From: Staphylotrichum longicolle
Taxonomy: Eukaryota > Ascomycota > Sordariomycetes > Sordariales > Chaetomiaceae
Reading direction: 5' to 3'
DNA: 64,000 nucleotides
Assembly: GCA_019096155.1 (NCBI GenBank)
Contig: JAHCVI010000002.1
Coordinates: 1,116,001 to 1,180,000, forward strand
The notes under the pieces were generated by a model. The model searched no databases and had not been told where the DNA came from. It worked only from the letters and a program-made list of their open reading frames with translations. Of this stretch, positions 44,839 through 54,988 are shown in pieces; position 1 is the first letter of the stretch; every line of letters begins with the position of its first letter. A program made the translations under genes and the position numbers.

Positions 44839-45897
44839 GTGTCTGTATAATAGGGGTGGGAGGTTGTGAATAGCAGTGGATAGGCATGCTTGTTCTCGGA
44901 AGGCCTTTCTCCCAAGGCTATCTCTGGTACGTTTATCGAAACTCGTTTCTCTCAAGGCATTAGCTGCCTTCCTCCAAGCTGCCGCTCCCTCGTCTCTCTT
45001 CTCACAATAACAATTCCATCCTCTCTGCTTCCTCCTCTTTCCCATACCCCGGCTGGCGAGCTTACCTCGATCTCACCCAGCCATTCCATCTAATCTTGCG
45101 CGTCCATCAGCTGGTAAACTTACCTCAACCTCACTCGGCCTTTATCTACCCACATCATTTCCTCCAACCCACTACTTTCTCAACTTCTACTTCTGCCAAC
45201 ATCTCTCGCTTCCGCTCACCTTATTTCCTTCCTTACCCTCTTCCTTTCCGACCGACCATCCCACTCCCAGCAACCAGTTCCTGTTCCTCCTTCACCTGGC
45301 GAGAGAGAGAAAAAGCGATCACCAAAGCCACGGTAATTACCTCGTCGACTCCATCGGCAAGCTTGCGAAGAATCTACCCCGAAACCGACTTTCTCGAGTT
45401 TCTCGCTTCCGGGGTTCCTGCTCGCTTCTCAAAGCTGGGACTGGGTCGGTTTGCCCAGTTGTGATCGCTTTCTACAACCGACTTTTCTGAAGCTGTTACC
45501 CAAGAAGCTAAATTGAGTGCCTACCGTGGTGACTGTGCCTACCTTGGTGACTGCTGCGGCAGCCGAGAAGGTCGCTCTCATCTCGGCATGTGAGTTGCTA
45601 TGGTTCTTTTCTTTTCTCCTTTCCCCGAAGCTTGTCCCTCCTTTTCTGGGACCAAGTGAGACCCTTGACTGACCGACTCAAAAGCTTTCACTCTCACGGC
45701 TTTTGACCGGCTTCGAAACCACAAACAAAAAATCGACTTCCCAACCCGCTTCAGTCGACGAGACATTCAACCCGTTTCTAGCAGACAACTGAAGCAACCA
45801 ACTCTCAAAACAAAAGAAGGAAAAAAAAGATCACCGATATCCCATTGCAACGGGAACCACAGATCCGATTACTTTGATCACGGCATCGACGATCACA
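44839..45897. other. Long pyrimidine-rich leader region
   Basis: About 1 kb of C/T-rich sequence with repeated CTTACCTC...CTCAC phrases (near 45058 and 45119). No supported gene. It is probably the promoter and long 5' UTR of the gene at 45898. Confidence 0.45.
45517..45552. repeat. 18-bp tandem duplication
   Basis: GTGCCTACCGTGGTGACT is followed directly by GTGCCTACCTTGGTGACT, differing at one base. It lies about 350 bp upstream of the gene at 45898. Confidence 0.8.
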
Positions 45898-47160
45898 ATG
45901 AGCCACGCGTTTCTCCCTTTCGCCACGGTCTCCCAGGCCGGAAGACCGTCGCTGGCTCCCGCAAATCCGAGGCGCACCGCCAACAATGGCTACCGTCCAA
46001 ACTTGGCTCATCGAGTCACCAGACGACTGGCGTCTGGGACCAACCGGGTCTCTTCTGTTCGCCGGCTGTCACCTTTGATCCGGCCTGGCGATTCATCGGA
46101 TGAGGGTATTATCAAGATAGAGCCGGGCGCAACACAGAACGCGGAGGTCGACCAGCTGAGCGATAGCGAGGTGGACGATGATATGGCCGCCGATCATGAG
46201 TCGAGCAATGGGGAGATGGAGAACGACGAGGCGGTTGATGAGCAGATGGTCGCCCTTGAGGAGGCTGAGGACGACAACTCAACCTATGAGGATTTTGAGA
46301 GCGAGTCAGCCAGCTCAGAGAGCTCAGATGACGAGATTTTGAGGTAGTTTCTAGATGACGGGGACGAGTTGGCGGGCATTCCGAAGACGACTGATGCTTG
46401 GCCGTACGCCCCGTCGAGGAAGACGATCCTCCGCTTGGAGAAACTTCGAGACCACCAAAACAACCCGTTCAAAGTCAACAGTCTCTCTCACACGGCCCGA
46501 GACGTCACTATCGCGGCAATGCACTCAGTCCGGTTTCTCCGAAGTCTAGGGAACGGCCCGATTGATCCCAGCAGAATTGAGATTGACCGTGTTGGCAATC
46601 TCTTTCTTACTGGCCCTTTGAATGGGAGGGGCTTTCGCAAGGACTTTTCCGACTTGGTCGCAAAACTCGAGAGAAACGCCATCATGATACCGAAGAAAAA
46701 TATAGTTGAAAAGGCACTGGGGGAGTACTACAAGTTTGGCTGCCAACTCAACGGCATTCACGATGGCGGGGCTGCATTCGACTCCCTTCATGAACTTGTC
46801 GGGGAGAGATTGGATGACCTGCGGTTCGAGGTTGTTGAGCTTCAGCAGATTCGGGATGAATGCAACGAGGTGATAAAGGAAATGAACCGAGTCATTTCGG
46901 CTCTCACCACTGTGAAGCAAGACTTGGTTGACACGGGTTCCACCAGCATGAAGAGATGGAATGAGTTGCGGAGAATGAGCGGCTGGTCAAGCATGGCGGC
47001 CTCCCGAGGAGGGAATGAGATATCTCCCGATGACATTGCCGATGTCGTTCGAGACTTCGAGTCGTACCTGAAGCCTTACCAGCGGCTTCTGGGGATGACA
47101 GTGCACCTGGAGGATGGCTTGGGCAACGCCATTGCCTCGCTTCGCGACTTAAGCGTCTAA
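45898..47160 (+). CDS. Unknown paralogue A, interrupted by in-frame TAG
   Basis: One continuous frame runs from the ATG at 45898 to the stop at 47160 except for a TAG at 46345-46347. The first part (149 aa) has a basic Arg-rich start, the motif IKIEPG and a strongly acidic segment (EVDDDMAADHESSNGEMEN). The second part (270 codons) is a folded-looking helical domain: TILRLEKLRDHQNNPF, TARDVTIAAMHSVRFLRSLG, FRKDFSDLVAKLE, WNELRRMSGW. It aligns weakly along its length with the gene at 47820. A 75-nt intron (46344-46418, GTAGTT...GTCGAG) would bypass the stop in frame. It would, however, also remove DAWPYAPSR, which seems to have a counterpart in paralogue B. So this is a spliced gene, a nonsense allele or a recent pseudogene. 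No known domain. Confidence 0.55.
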
Positions 47161-47819
47161 CTAGGAGGACACAGAAGATTTGAGGAGGCACTAGGCGGAT
47201 GACACAGAGTGGCAAAGGATTGCACAGTGGAGGGAAGTTGGCAGCGAGGCGGCAGTTTCACACATATGTGGTGGTTCATGCTTTGCTACTGCTCAGATGC
47301 AGTGCTTAATGGGATGGGGTTTCCTCAATTTGTTCTTTCAAAACCTTGATATTCTTTCGGTTTTTTCCTTTCTTTTGATTTCGCTATAGGGTTTGTTTCT
47401 TTCGTTGCAAAGGGATTGATATCCTTTAGGCCTTGTTATTGTCGTTGCAAAGGTCGTGATGCTCTGTTCGCCTGGTTTCTTTCGTTGCAAAGGCCCTTTG
47501 TTTCCGTTTCTTTCTCTGCCAAACGTCTCGGTATTCCTCAAGTTTCTTTCCCTTCAGTCATGGTATCTGGTCTTATAACGGAAGTAGTCAACCATGCATT
47601 CACCTTTGATACCCAGGCGCCGTTCGTGAACTGACTTTGTCGTATGGTGCAAATTGCTCCCCTCCTTGGAAAGTGACTATCTCCTGACCAGCACTTTAAA
47701 TACCTGCCAGAGTTTTGACTGAACGCTTCTCCCTCCCCAGCTCTGGTCCGCCTCAATCTCGACCACCCTCTTCAACCCCCTGCCACCCCGACTCTTCGGC
47801 CCAGGAATTGGTACCGACC
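47161..47819. other. Spacer between paralogues A and B
   Basis: No gene. Contains the 40-bp tandem repeat described separately, and a pyrimidine-rich leader (47725-47800) before the ATG at 47820. Confidence 0.5.
47395..47514. repeat. Degenerate 40-bp tandem repeat, three units
   Basis: TCGTTGCAAAGG recurs at 47402, 47442 and 47482, exactly 40 bp apart. Units one and three share GTTTCTTTCGTTGCAAAGG. The rest of each unit is diverged. Confidence 0.75.
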
Positions 47820-48764
47820 ATGAACTCAGCATCTCGGGGCCCCGTCATCTCTGTAAAATCAGAGGACGACTCTATGGATTGTTTCGTGTCCGATCCCGGC
47901 AATGGCCATGGCATGGGAGAGGACGAGCACACCGACAGTACTGAGACCGCGGAGGATGCTTGGAAATCCGAGGCTCAGCCCTGGAGATTGCACCCAAACC
48001 GAGACATGATTCTCAAGCTGGCGGACAGAGCCGACCTGGACAAGTTCGGAAGCAGAGGAGAGCTACCTACCCCGACCTGCAGGGAGGTCATTCACAACGC
48101 GATGGCATCGGTACAGTTGCTTGACCATCTGGGAGCCGACATTGTCTACTCGCACGGCCTCGGGATCGACTACGCCGGCCGCATCTCTCGCCCTGGCCTG
48201 TCGGAAGAGAACTACCACGAAGACTTTTGCGAGATGGTTGCTTGCGTTCAAGAAAAGCTGAGACTGCGCGAGCTACGAAAGGCCATCCGGCGGAAGATCA
48301 AGACGTTCAGCGAATCCATCGGCTTCTCCAACGCAGCTCATCCCGACGGTCCGCTCTTTTTCTGCGTCCGAAACCGCCACCTTGAAAAGGTTGGTGCCTT
48401 GCACCAAGCGGTGCATGCCGAACTCAACGACCCGTCACTCGACAACCTCAGTCTTCAGTGGATCCTCAGTCGGTGCTCTCCAGCAGAACGCGAGCTGTAT
48501 GACTTCATTATCCTCAACGAGAGAGTGGGGGCTGACTTGGGAAAAGACGGATCGTCTGACAAGTGGACGGAGTTGGTCGGAATGTGGGAGGCTGCGGGAA
48601 TGGCTGGCGATGTGGTAAATGCGCCGAATGGCATGGTTGAGCAGGAAAGGGTGCGTGACATGATCAATAATGACCTGAGAGCCATGGGAGGCTTGTTGAA
48701 CCGCACTCTTGATCTGAGGGACGATTTGGTGGCCGCGATCGAAGAACTTTCGCCCCCTGCTTGA
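47820..48764 (+). CDS. Unknown paralogue B, intact
   Basis: A single exon from the ATG at 47820 gives 314 aa. The N-terminal 60 residues are acidic and contain VKSED. A helical domain follows: DMILKLADRADLDKF, REVIHNAMASVQLLDHLGA, YHEDFCEMVACVQEKLRL, RELRKAIRRKIKTF, SPAERELYDFIIL, WTELVGMWEAAGMAG, and a C-terminal MGGLLNRTLDLRDDLVAAIEEL. Spacing of ILxL, Tx(2)R(x)V(x)3AMxSV(x)2L(x)2LG and DF(x)3VA blocks matches paralogue A, so the two derive from a tandem duplication. I recognise no domain. Codon use and the absence of introns are unremarkable. An alternative upstream start would need a spliced leader. Confidence 0.7.
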   Translation: MNSASRGPVISVKSEDDSMDCFVSDPGNGHGMGEDEHTDSTETAEDAWKSEAQPWRLHPNRDMILKLADRADLDKFGSRGELPTPTCREVIHNAMASVQLLDHLGADIVYSHGLGIDYAGRISRPGLSEENYHEDFCEMVACVQEKLRLRELRKAIRRKIKTFSESIGFSNAAHPDGPLFFCVRNRHLEKVGALHQAVHAELNDPSLDNLSLQWILSRCSPAERELYDFIILNERVGADLGKDGSSDKWTELVGMWEAAGMAGDVVNAPNGMVEQERVRDMINNDLRAMGGLLNRTLDLRDDLVAAIEELSPPA

Positions 48765-49059
48765 ACCCGGGCAACGGAGAGGGCCATGAAAACTTGATCG
48801 GGATCTTGGAGCGCTCAGGCTGGTGTGCTTGGTTTGTCTTTCAGAGAGTGGCGTTGGTAGCGGACGTGTGTTGTGGCCTGGGGGTTGGTGCGTTTGCGTG
48901 TGTACTGTAGCAGGAACGAAGTTGGCCAGATGTGTTGCTGCCGAGGAATATTCTCATGACCATAATCAACCCAAAGAACGCCTCGTCGTCTTTGCATTTC
49001 CTAGCGGCCCATCGACTGACACGCTGGTTGTCTTCTCAACCCATCCTCCACCCTTTCCC

Positions 49060-49906
49060 CTAAAGCCACCCACTCCTCAACCTCTCCGCAAAGAACTGCA
49101 TCATGGGCAGCACCTCCTCCCGGTTCCTCGGCATCCCATCGTCCGCCTTCTTCCACCTCACCACCTTCACCGTCTCAAACTCCCTCTCCAACACCTCCAC
49201 CGCATCCCCATCCACCGCCTCACTCTCCGCCCGCAACAAACCAACACCGGCGTCTTAGCCTTCCCCAGCCCGCTCACGCTCGGCACCATCGACGCCGGCA
49301 GCGCCCCGCCACTGACACCACCCCCTTAAACGCCCTCCCCCGCCCCTCCCGCTCCCGCTCAGTCGTCACATCCTCCACCCTCGCCACCGCGCCCTCAGCG
49401 CGCTCGCCAGCCCTACCGCCAGACTCCCGCCCTGCCCGTACCCAAAGAGCATCACGTCCCCGACCTCCACCCGCACGCCCCGACCAGCACCTCGCCCACC
49501 AGCTTGTCCATGACCCACGCGCGCGCCCGCGCGAACCCGGGGTCCGGATCGATCTCGCCCCCCGCGGTAAAACTTGTTCGTCCCCCAGTGGTACCCCTGC
49601 TTACTGCTTGCATTCGGATCCGGTCGGCGAGCAGCGCGGGCAGCGGGCCGTCCCGCGCACCGAGATGGCGAGCACGCCCGGCAGCGCGAGGTTGCGGGCG
49701 AAGGAGGCGAAGGCGTCCGGGCCGTCGCCGAGGCCGTGGAAGAGAAGGAGGATGGCGGTTGTGGATTCCGGCGGGTTGGGGTAGACGAGGGAGAGAGCGG
49801 GGGCTGCTGCTGCTGCTGCTGCTGGGTTGGGTTGTTGAGGGGGGTTGGAGGGGTGGGTTGGGAAGATGGGGGTGAAGTCGGAGAGCTGGGGGATGCGGGT
49901 GGGCAT
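49060..49906 (-). pseudogene. Phospholipase/carboxylesterase-like gene with many frame breaks
   Basis: From the ATG at 49906 the frame reads MPTRIPQLSDFTPIFPTHP...TAILLLFHGLGDGPDAFASF and then SVRGTAR, the start of a fungal acyl-protein-thioesterase-like hydrolase. From there to a matching stop at 49060, conserved-looking peptides continue (YHWGTNKFY, DVMLFGYGQGG, VLPMMQFFAERL) but change frame at least six times. Nearly every break is explained by a missing G or C in a run. The nucleophile elbow reads GYGQGG rather than GxSxGG, so even a restored protein may lack the catalytic Ser. It may be a decayed gene or poor consensus sequence. Confidence 0.65.
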
Positions 49907-50495
49907 TTCGTTTTTTTTATCTTGTTTCTCTTTTATTTTGGACTGTTAAGAATTGGCTTTAAAAAAGGGGTGGTTGTGGTGGGTGGTTATGTGGTGGTGA
50001 AGAGAGTTGTTGTTTGTAAATAGTGATGTTAGAGCGAGGGTCGGGATTGAAGTGAAAAGATGTGGGGATGGGCTCCGCCTTGGCGGCCGGGACTGTGCTA
50101 CGGAGTGGGGCCGGCACACGGATCTCGTGTAAGCAGACTCCGGTGGTAGCTCCGGGTTGGATGGAAGTAGAAACCTTTGCGTGCCAGTAGGCCAGTAATA
50201 TGGCCTGGGTTTGTTGGGTTCATTTGAAAAAAAGCTTCTCAACATTGCGGAGCGAGTCCGCTAAAGCGTGCTGTAGAAGGACATAAGCACAATGCGGTCC
50301 AACTTTTGGGTTCGTGAGACTGGGCTATCGATGTACTGAATAAACGTCTGTTCATAAGGGACTTCTAGGTATCCACGCGCCGGGTCTAACCCGTCAACTA
50401 CACATTCCCACTCCACCGCTTTGACACCGAACATTTAAAAGCCAAAAAAGCCCTGCCCAGCCGCTCTCCCAACGCCAACGCCAATCATAACCTCA
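49907..50495. other. Intergenic region, no gene seen
   Basis: Between the carboxylesterase start and the LCCL gene stop, both on the minus strand. G/T-rich near 49900-50010, no features of note. Confidence 0.5.
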
Positions 50496-52451
50496 TCAAC
50501 CCCTCCATCCCGTGTCATCCTCTTGCCTCGCCCGCAACCTCGACGGACCCGCCTTCATCTCCGTCCACCGCCCCTCGCGATCCCACTTCCCCGCCTTGGT
50601 ATAATCCCCCCTCTGACTGCCCCTCATCCACGCAAACCTAAAATACTCGTTCACCTCAAGCCCCGCATCCCTCACCCAGGTGACATTCGCCGTATCCTTA
50701 TCCGCCTCATAGAAGTACCTCCGGAACCGCTCCACATCGTTCACCAGCACGCTGATCCCATCGTACGTCCCCGGCGGCGCGTCCCACGCAAACGTGATGC
50801 TCGAGTTCGCGACCGTCGGGACAACCGCCGGGAGGGCCGTGTCCATCGGGGCGTCGCCGCGCAGGGCGTAGTCGGTCTGCAAGAACGGGTCGAACCCCCA
50901 GCGGGCGATGCCGTTGATGAACAGGCCGATGAGCAATCCTTGGTAAAGCAGGGAGGGGCGGATCTGGATGGCGGTGCCGGGAAGCAGGAGCAGGGCGAGG
51001 ATGTAGTGGTGGATGCGCAGGTTGAAGTTGGGGAGGGCGACGCAGAGAATGATGCCCGCGACGAAGAGGGCGTAGAGCTTGAGGTTGCGGATCAGGCGGG
51101 CTTCTTGGCGAAGAAAGAAGACTTGGCTGCTGGCGATGGTGGCCAGGACGATGATGATGATGGCCAGGGCCGCGCGCGCGCCGGGTTGCTGCTTCAGGTC
51201 GCGGGGCGTGAGGCGGTTGATGGGGATGAAGTCGAGGGTGTAGTTTGTGAGGGCGCCAACCCAGGCGGCGCCGAGCCAGAGGACCGTCTTTTCGACTTGT
51301 GCGGTGAGGCCCTTGAGGGTTCTCCGGACGCCCATTTTGTCGTACATGACCCATGCGATGAACATGGCAGGCAGGAACCTCCCGATCTCGAGGGAGAAGA
51401 GCGAGGGTATGTTTTGGTGGTTCGGGGTGTCGGTCGCCATGCCGACGGTCCAGTAGAGGACGGTGAAGATGGGAAAGAAAAAGAGCGCTGGCGAGGTGAC
51501 AAACAGCGAGTATACGGTGGTAAAAACGACTGAAATGGCGAGCAAGGACCAGATCACGTCACGAGCGTCGCAGGTGACGCCTGGCTCAAAAGTAAACGAC
51601 AACGGAAAGTAGGAATCAAAACTGATACTTGTGATGCCGTTCCTCGTCGTCTTGTTGAAACCCGTCTGGCGCCCGATGAGTTTCACCACGCCGCAGCCGC
51701 CGTTGGCATTCGAGATGACGCCTGAGTGCACCGCCGAGCCGCAGATGTGCGAGTCACCGCGGTACACTGCCGGCCCGTCGCCGACCTCCGGGGGCCCGCC
51801 GATAACGAGCGGCTGGTAGATGATCTCTTGGTCCCCGACGGCACGTGGATTCAGCACCTGGTAGCTCGCGCAGTTGGCCGGGCACCGGAACGGGTACCCG
51901 CCATCGGTGAAGGGCCGACAGTCCACTCCGTCCACTCCGCACCCGTTGCCGGAGGTCCAGTAGGTAGACCCACAGCCGATCTGGGTGGGCGTTCCCCACT
52001 CCGGTATCTCGGCCGCAATTAGGCCCTCGCGCATGACCAGAGCGAAGGTGAGGAGCCATATGGCAAAGAATCCGAAGACAGCCAAGCCCCTGTGGAGCTT
52101 CCGGGGCAGATACGCATCGAGCACTACAATGGGAGCGTGCTGGACCCGTGGGAAGAGCGGGTCGATCCGGTAGCGATGTGGGTTGGGCGGGCCTCGTGCC
52201 CACTTTCCGGTGGCCTTGATAATGCGGCGAACGGGGTAGGGGACCCATTTGAAGCGCTTCCAGGCGCCCTCGTCCTGGATGAAGCGGGGTGTGGGCGGCC
52301 TGCTGTCGGGCTCGAGGACGTCGACCGGCTGAGCGTCTCGTATTGGGGCATCGGGGTGGTCGGTGCCGATCACGGTAACGTCGGAGTCGGTGGCATCGTG
52401 GCGCTCTCCATCGCGGGCCTGGGTGTGGATGTGTGTGTTGGTTTCGCCCAT
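50496..52451 (-). CDS. LCCL-domain multi-pass membrane protein
   Basis: A single exon gives 651 aa. A cytosolic N terminus of about 115 residues contains DEGAWKRFKWVPYPVRR. A first membrane helix (LAVFGFFAIWLLTFALVM) precedes a lumenal or extracellular LCCL domain, with Cys residues in IGCGSTYWTSGNGCGVDGVD, FRCPANC, SHICGSAVHSGV and GGCGVVKLIG. A run of about eight helices follows (SLLAISVVFTTVYSLFV, LAIIIIVLATIASSQVFFL, LYALFVAGIILCVALPNF, YILALLLLPGTAIQI), then a C-terminal beta-rich region with possible N-glycosylation sites (NSS, NVT). Fungal homologues are membrane proteins of unknown function. The start ATG is at 52451 and the stop at 50496. Confidence 0.9.
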   Translation of the reverse strand: MGETNTHIHTQARDGERHDATDSDVTVIGTDHPDAPIRDAQPVDVLEPDSRPPTPRFIQDEGAWKRFKWVPYPVRRIIKATGKWARGPPNPHRYRIDPLFPRVQHAPIVVLDAYLPRKLHRGLAVFGFFAIWLLTFALVMREGLIAAEIPEWGTPTQIGCGSTYWTSGNGCGVDGVDCRPFTDGGYPFRCPANCASYQVLNPRAVGDQEIIYQPLVIGGPPEVGDGPAVYRGDSHICGSAVHSGVISNANGGCGVVKLIGRQTGFNKTTRNGITSISFDSYFPLSFTFEPGVTCDARDVIWSLLAISVVFTTVYSLFVTSPALFFFPIFTVLYWTVGMATDTPNHQNIPSLFSLEIGRFLPAMFIAWVMYDKMGVRRTLKGLTAQVEKTVLWLGAAWVGALTNYTLDFIPINRLTPRDLKQQPGARAALAIIIIVLATIASSQVFFLRQEARLIRNLKLYALFVAGIILCVALPNFNLRIHHYILALLLLPGTAIQIRPSLLYQGLLIGLFINGIARWGFDPFLQTDYALRGDAPMDTALPAVVPTVANSSITFAWDAPPGTYDGISVLVNDVERFRRYFYEADKDTANVTWVRDAGLEVNEYFRFAWMRGSQRGDYTKAGKWDREGRWTEMKAGPSRLRARQEDDTGWRG

Positions 52452-53309
52452 GGTCGGGTGTTGGAGAGTCGGGACGGAAGTGGGCTCGATTGAGACTCAA
52501 TCAATTGAGGTGAAACTAAGGTCCTTTGGGTTGCGGATGCTTCGGCTGCACCGGCCAAAGCGTAAGCGGGCGTGTCAACGGGCCAGGCTCGGCAAAGTGA
52601 TGCGGAAATGAGTGAATCAACTACACTCCTCTGGGGAGAGCAGGAGGTTTAGGGATTGTCACATCTGCACGAAATGGTGGGTCAATGGAGGAGCAGGAGG
52701 AGGAGGAGGAGTCGGGCTGCATAATGCTGCAAAAACACAGGCCAAGACCTGACGCGCTGCACGAGGCAGCCGTCTGATCCGGGTCCACGGCAGTTCCTGA
52801 GGGGCTGAAACCCAGCCTTGTAGGGTGGGGTGCGGGAACGGTGGGTACCTGACGAACACTGGCGAGGCGGGGCTCCAGCTCGTCGATCTCTCAGGGCCAA
52901 AGTCCCGATAGGCGAATATCTTTACTACCTACGTAACTCCAAGTCCACTCCAGCCCGGCTTCAACGATGCTTGGCAGTTCGGGGGAATGAGGCCCAAATC
53001 AGAACCTGGAGTGAAAAACCATTCACAAACAAGTCATCCACATTGGAATCGCCAAAGCCTCGGAGAGACATTACTGCGAAGGTCGTAGTGTTTCATCTAT
53101 TTTGCCACGTCGGAACAAGCTTCGGGGGTTCAGGGTGGAGTCTTGGCTTCACTGTTCTCCCAACATTGAAATCCGAAAACTTATCTGAAATTTGAGGATT
53201 CAAGACTCAAGTGAGCCCCCTGAATCGACGGTTCGGGGCAACCAGACAACCAGACAATCACCAGCGTCGCAAAATGACAGTTGATACCCAACATAAAGAG
53301 TCGGCAACC
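52452..53309. other. Divergent intergenic region LCCL gene/QTRT2
   Basis: No gene is supported in 858 bp. A short GGA repeat (52687-52712) is present. Confidence 0.5.
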
Positions 53310-54739
53310 ATGAGATTCGAGGTTCTCAAAGCCGCTCTAAAAGATGGCGCCGCAGCTCGGGTCGGACGTCTAGCGTTTGCAGGAAGGACCCCCATTGACA
53401 CGCCCAACTTCCTCGGTGTCACATCACGGGGCGCCCTGCCGCATGTCACCCCCGACAATGTCGATAAGCACCTGGCAACCACGGGCGCATTCATGGCGTT
53501 GGAGGATTGTGAGTTGCCGTTCAATCTCCATGAGTGTTGTCGTGAAGCTGACCACCCCTAGTCATCGAACGACCCCAGCAGTACCTCAAGAGGATACCCC
53601 CTATCTACGCCACCCCAACAACAAAAAAGCACAGCACCCGCCTGCACAGCTTCACCGCCCTGCCGCAATCCGTCACCACCGTTCTGAACACCCGCCGCAT
53701 TCCGGCTGTGCCCTCGCCCATGGGCAACACCAACGCCTCCGTCTCCGTCTTCACCTCGACGGGCTTCCAGGCGCTCACCACCAAGGAGTACCTCTCCGCC
53801 GTCCAGACCCTCCGCCCCGACATCGCCATCCCGCCCGCCGACCTGACCAACAGCCCCATCACCCCCAACTCCAAGCGCGCCCTGCGCATGGCCGAGCGCA
53901 CCGACGAGTGGGTCGTCGAGTGGTTCTCGGAGCTCTCCGAGTCGAGCAGCCCACCAACCACGTTCGCCCCCATCCTCCCCATCTCCTACTCCATCCAGTG
54001 GGAATACGTCTCGCGCCTCGCCGAGGACTACCTCCCCACCGCCCAGCTCTCGGGCCTCGCCATCCACGACCCGGACCTCCTCCCCGACCTGGCCGAGCAC
54101 TGCGCCCCGCTCCTCCCGCTCCCGCGCCTCTCCCTCGCCGACCCGCGCACGCCGCACCACATCCTCCGCCAAATCGCCCTGGGCATCGATCTCTTCGCCC
54201 TCCCCTTCATCAACACCATCTCCGACGCCGGCCTCGCCCTCTCCTTCACCTTCCCCCCGCCACCCGCTCCTTCGCCCGAGAACACCACCGCTCCCGGCCC
54301 GCAACCCCTCGCCGTCGACCTCTCCCTCCCGCAACACGCCGCCTCCCTCGCCCCGCTCACTCCGATCCGCACCTGCCCCTGCTACGCCTGCACGGCCCAC
54401 CACGCGGCCTACGTGCACCACCTGCTCGCCGCGCGCGAGATGCTGGGGTGGACGCTGCTGCAGCTGCACAACCACGCCGTCGTGGCGGCCTTCTTCGCCG
54501 GCGTGCGGGACACCCTCGCGCAGGGCGGGCCCGAGGCGTTCGAGGCCGCCGCGCGGCAGTTCGCGCTGGCGTACGAGCCCGAGTTCGCCGAGGGCGTCGG
54601 GGAGCGGCCGCGCGCGAGGGGCTACCAGTACAAGAGCGTCGGGGGCGGGGAGGGGAAGAGGAATAAACCGGCGTGGGGGAAGTTGGATGGGGAGGGGGCT
54701 GAGGGGGCCCAGGCTGGAGAGAAGGGGGCGGAGGTGTAA
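53310..54739 (+). CDS. QTRT2: Queuine tRNA-ribosyltransferase accessory subunit 2
   Basis: Non-catalytic partner of tRNA-guanine transglycosylase, which places queuine at position 34 of GUN-anticodon tRNAs; associated with mitochondria in animals. Exons 53310-53508 and 53562-54739 give 458 aa. MRFEVLKAALKDGAAARVGRL starts the domain; an in-frame ATG at 53274 would add 12 residues. The intron joins FMALED to FIERPQQYLKR. TGT-fold landmarks include GRTPIDTPNFLGVTSRGALP, LHSFTALPQSV and GLAIHDP. The zinc site is CPCYAC with downstream LQLHNH. The C-terminal 60 residues are low complexity (GGGEGKRNKPAWGK). Confidence 0.9.
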
Positions 54740-54988
54740 AAGTAGTGTCATGTCGGTAAAATATATATTCCATAGACATGGTGGTGAGACAGAACAGGTT
54801 AATGTCGTTTTCAAAGGCCAAAATGGCACCGATTCAGAGTGTTAACGACACGCCTCAAAACATCCACCCACAGCCAATTCTACTCTAAACAGTCATGTCT
54901 TTCCAAGATTGCATTGCTCATCTCGTTATTGCTCCCTCTGGTATCCCGCTGCTGCACTGTGCGCACAGCGCCAGGAGAACCCCAGCGT

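Noticed and set aside
42987..44915. 642-codon open frame on the minus strand
   Set aside because: Antisense shadow of the spliced coiled-coil gene. Its product is Ser/Arg/Leu low complexity without any domain.
45096..45464. 122-codon frame upstream of paralogue A
   Set aside because: Pyrimidine-rich leader sequence producing Ser/Pro/Phe codons. No domain and no splice link.
47395..47514. CRISPR-like spacing of a 40-bp repeat
   Set aside because: The genome is fungal, only three degenerate units exist, and the repeat core is 12-19 bp with no unique spacers flanked by identical repeats.
50523..51533. 336-codon plus-strand frame
   Set aside because: Antisense to the LCCL membrane protein. No independent support.
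53377..54829. Two frames of more than 400 codons (both strands) over QTRT2
   Set aside because: Shadows of the QTRT2 exon, His/Pro/Arg-rich and without domains.
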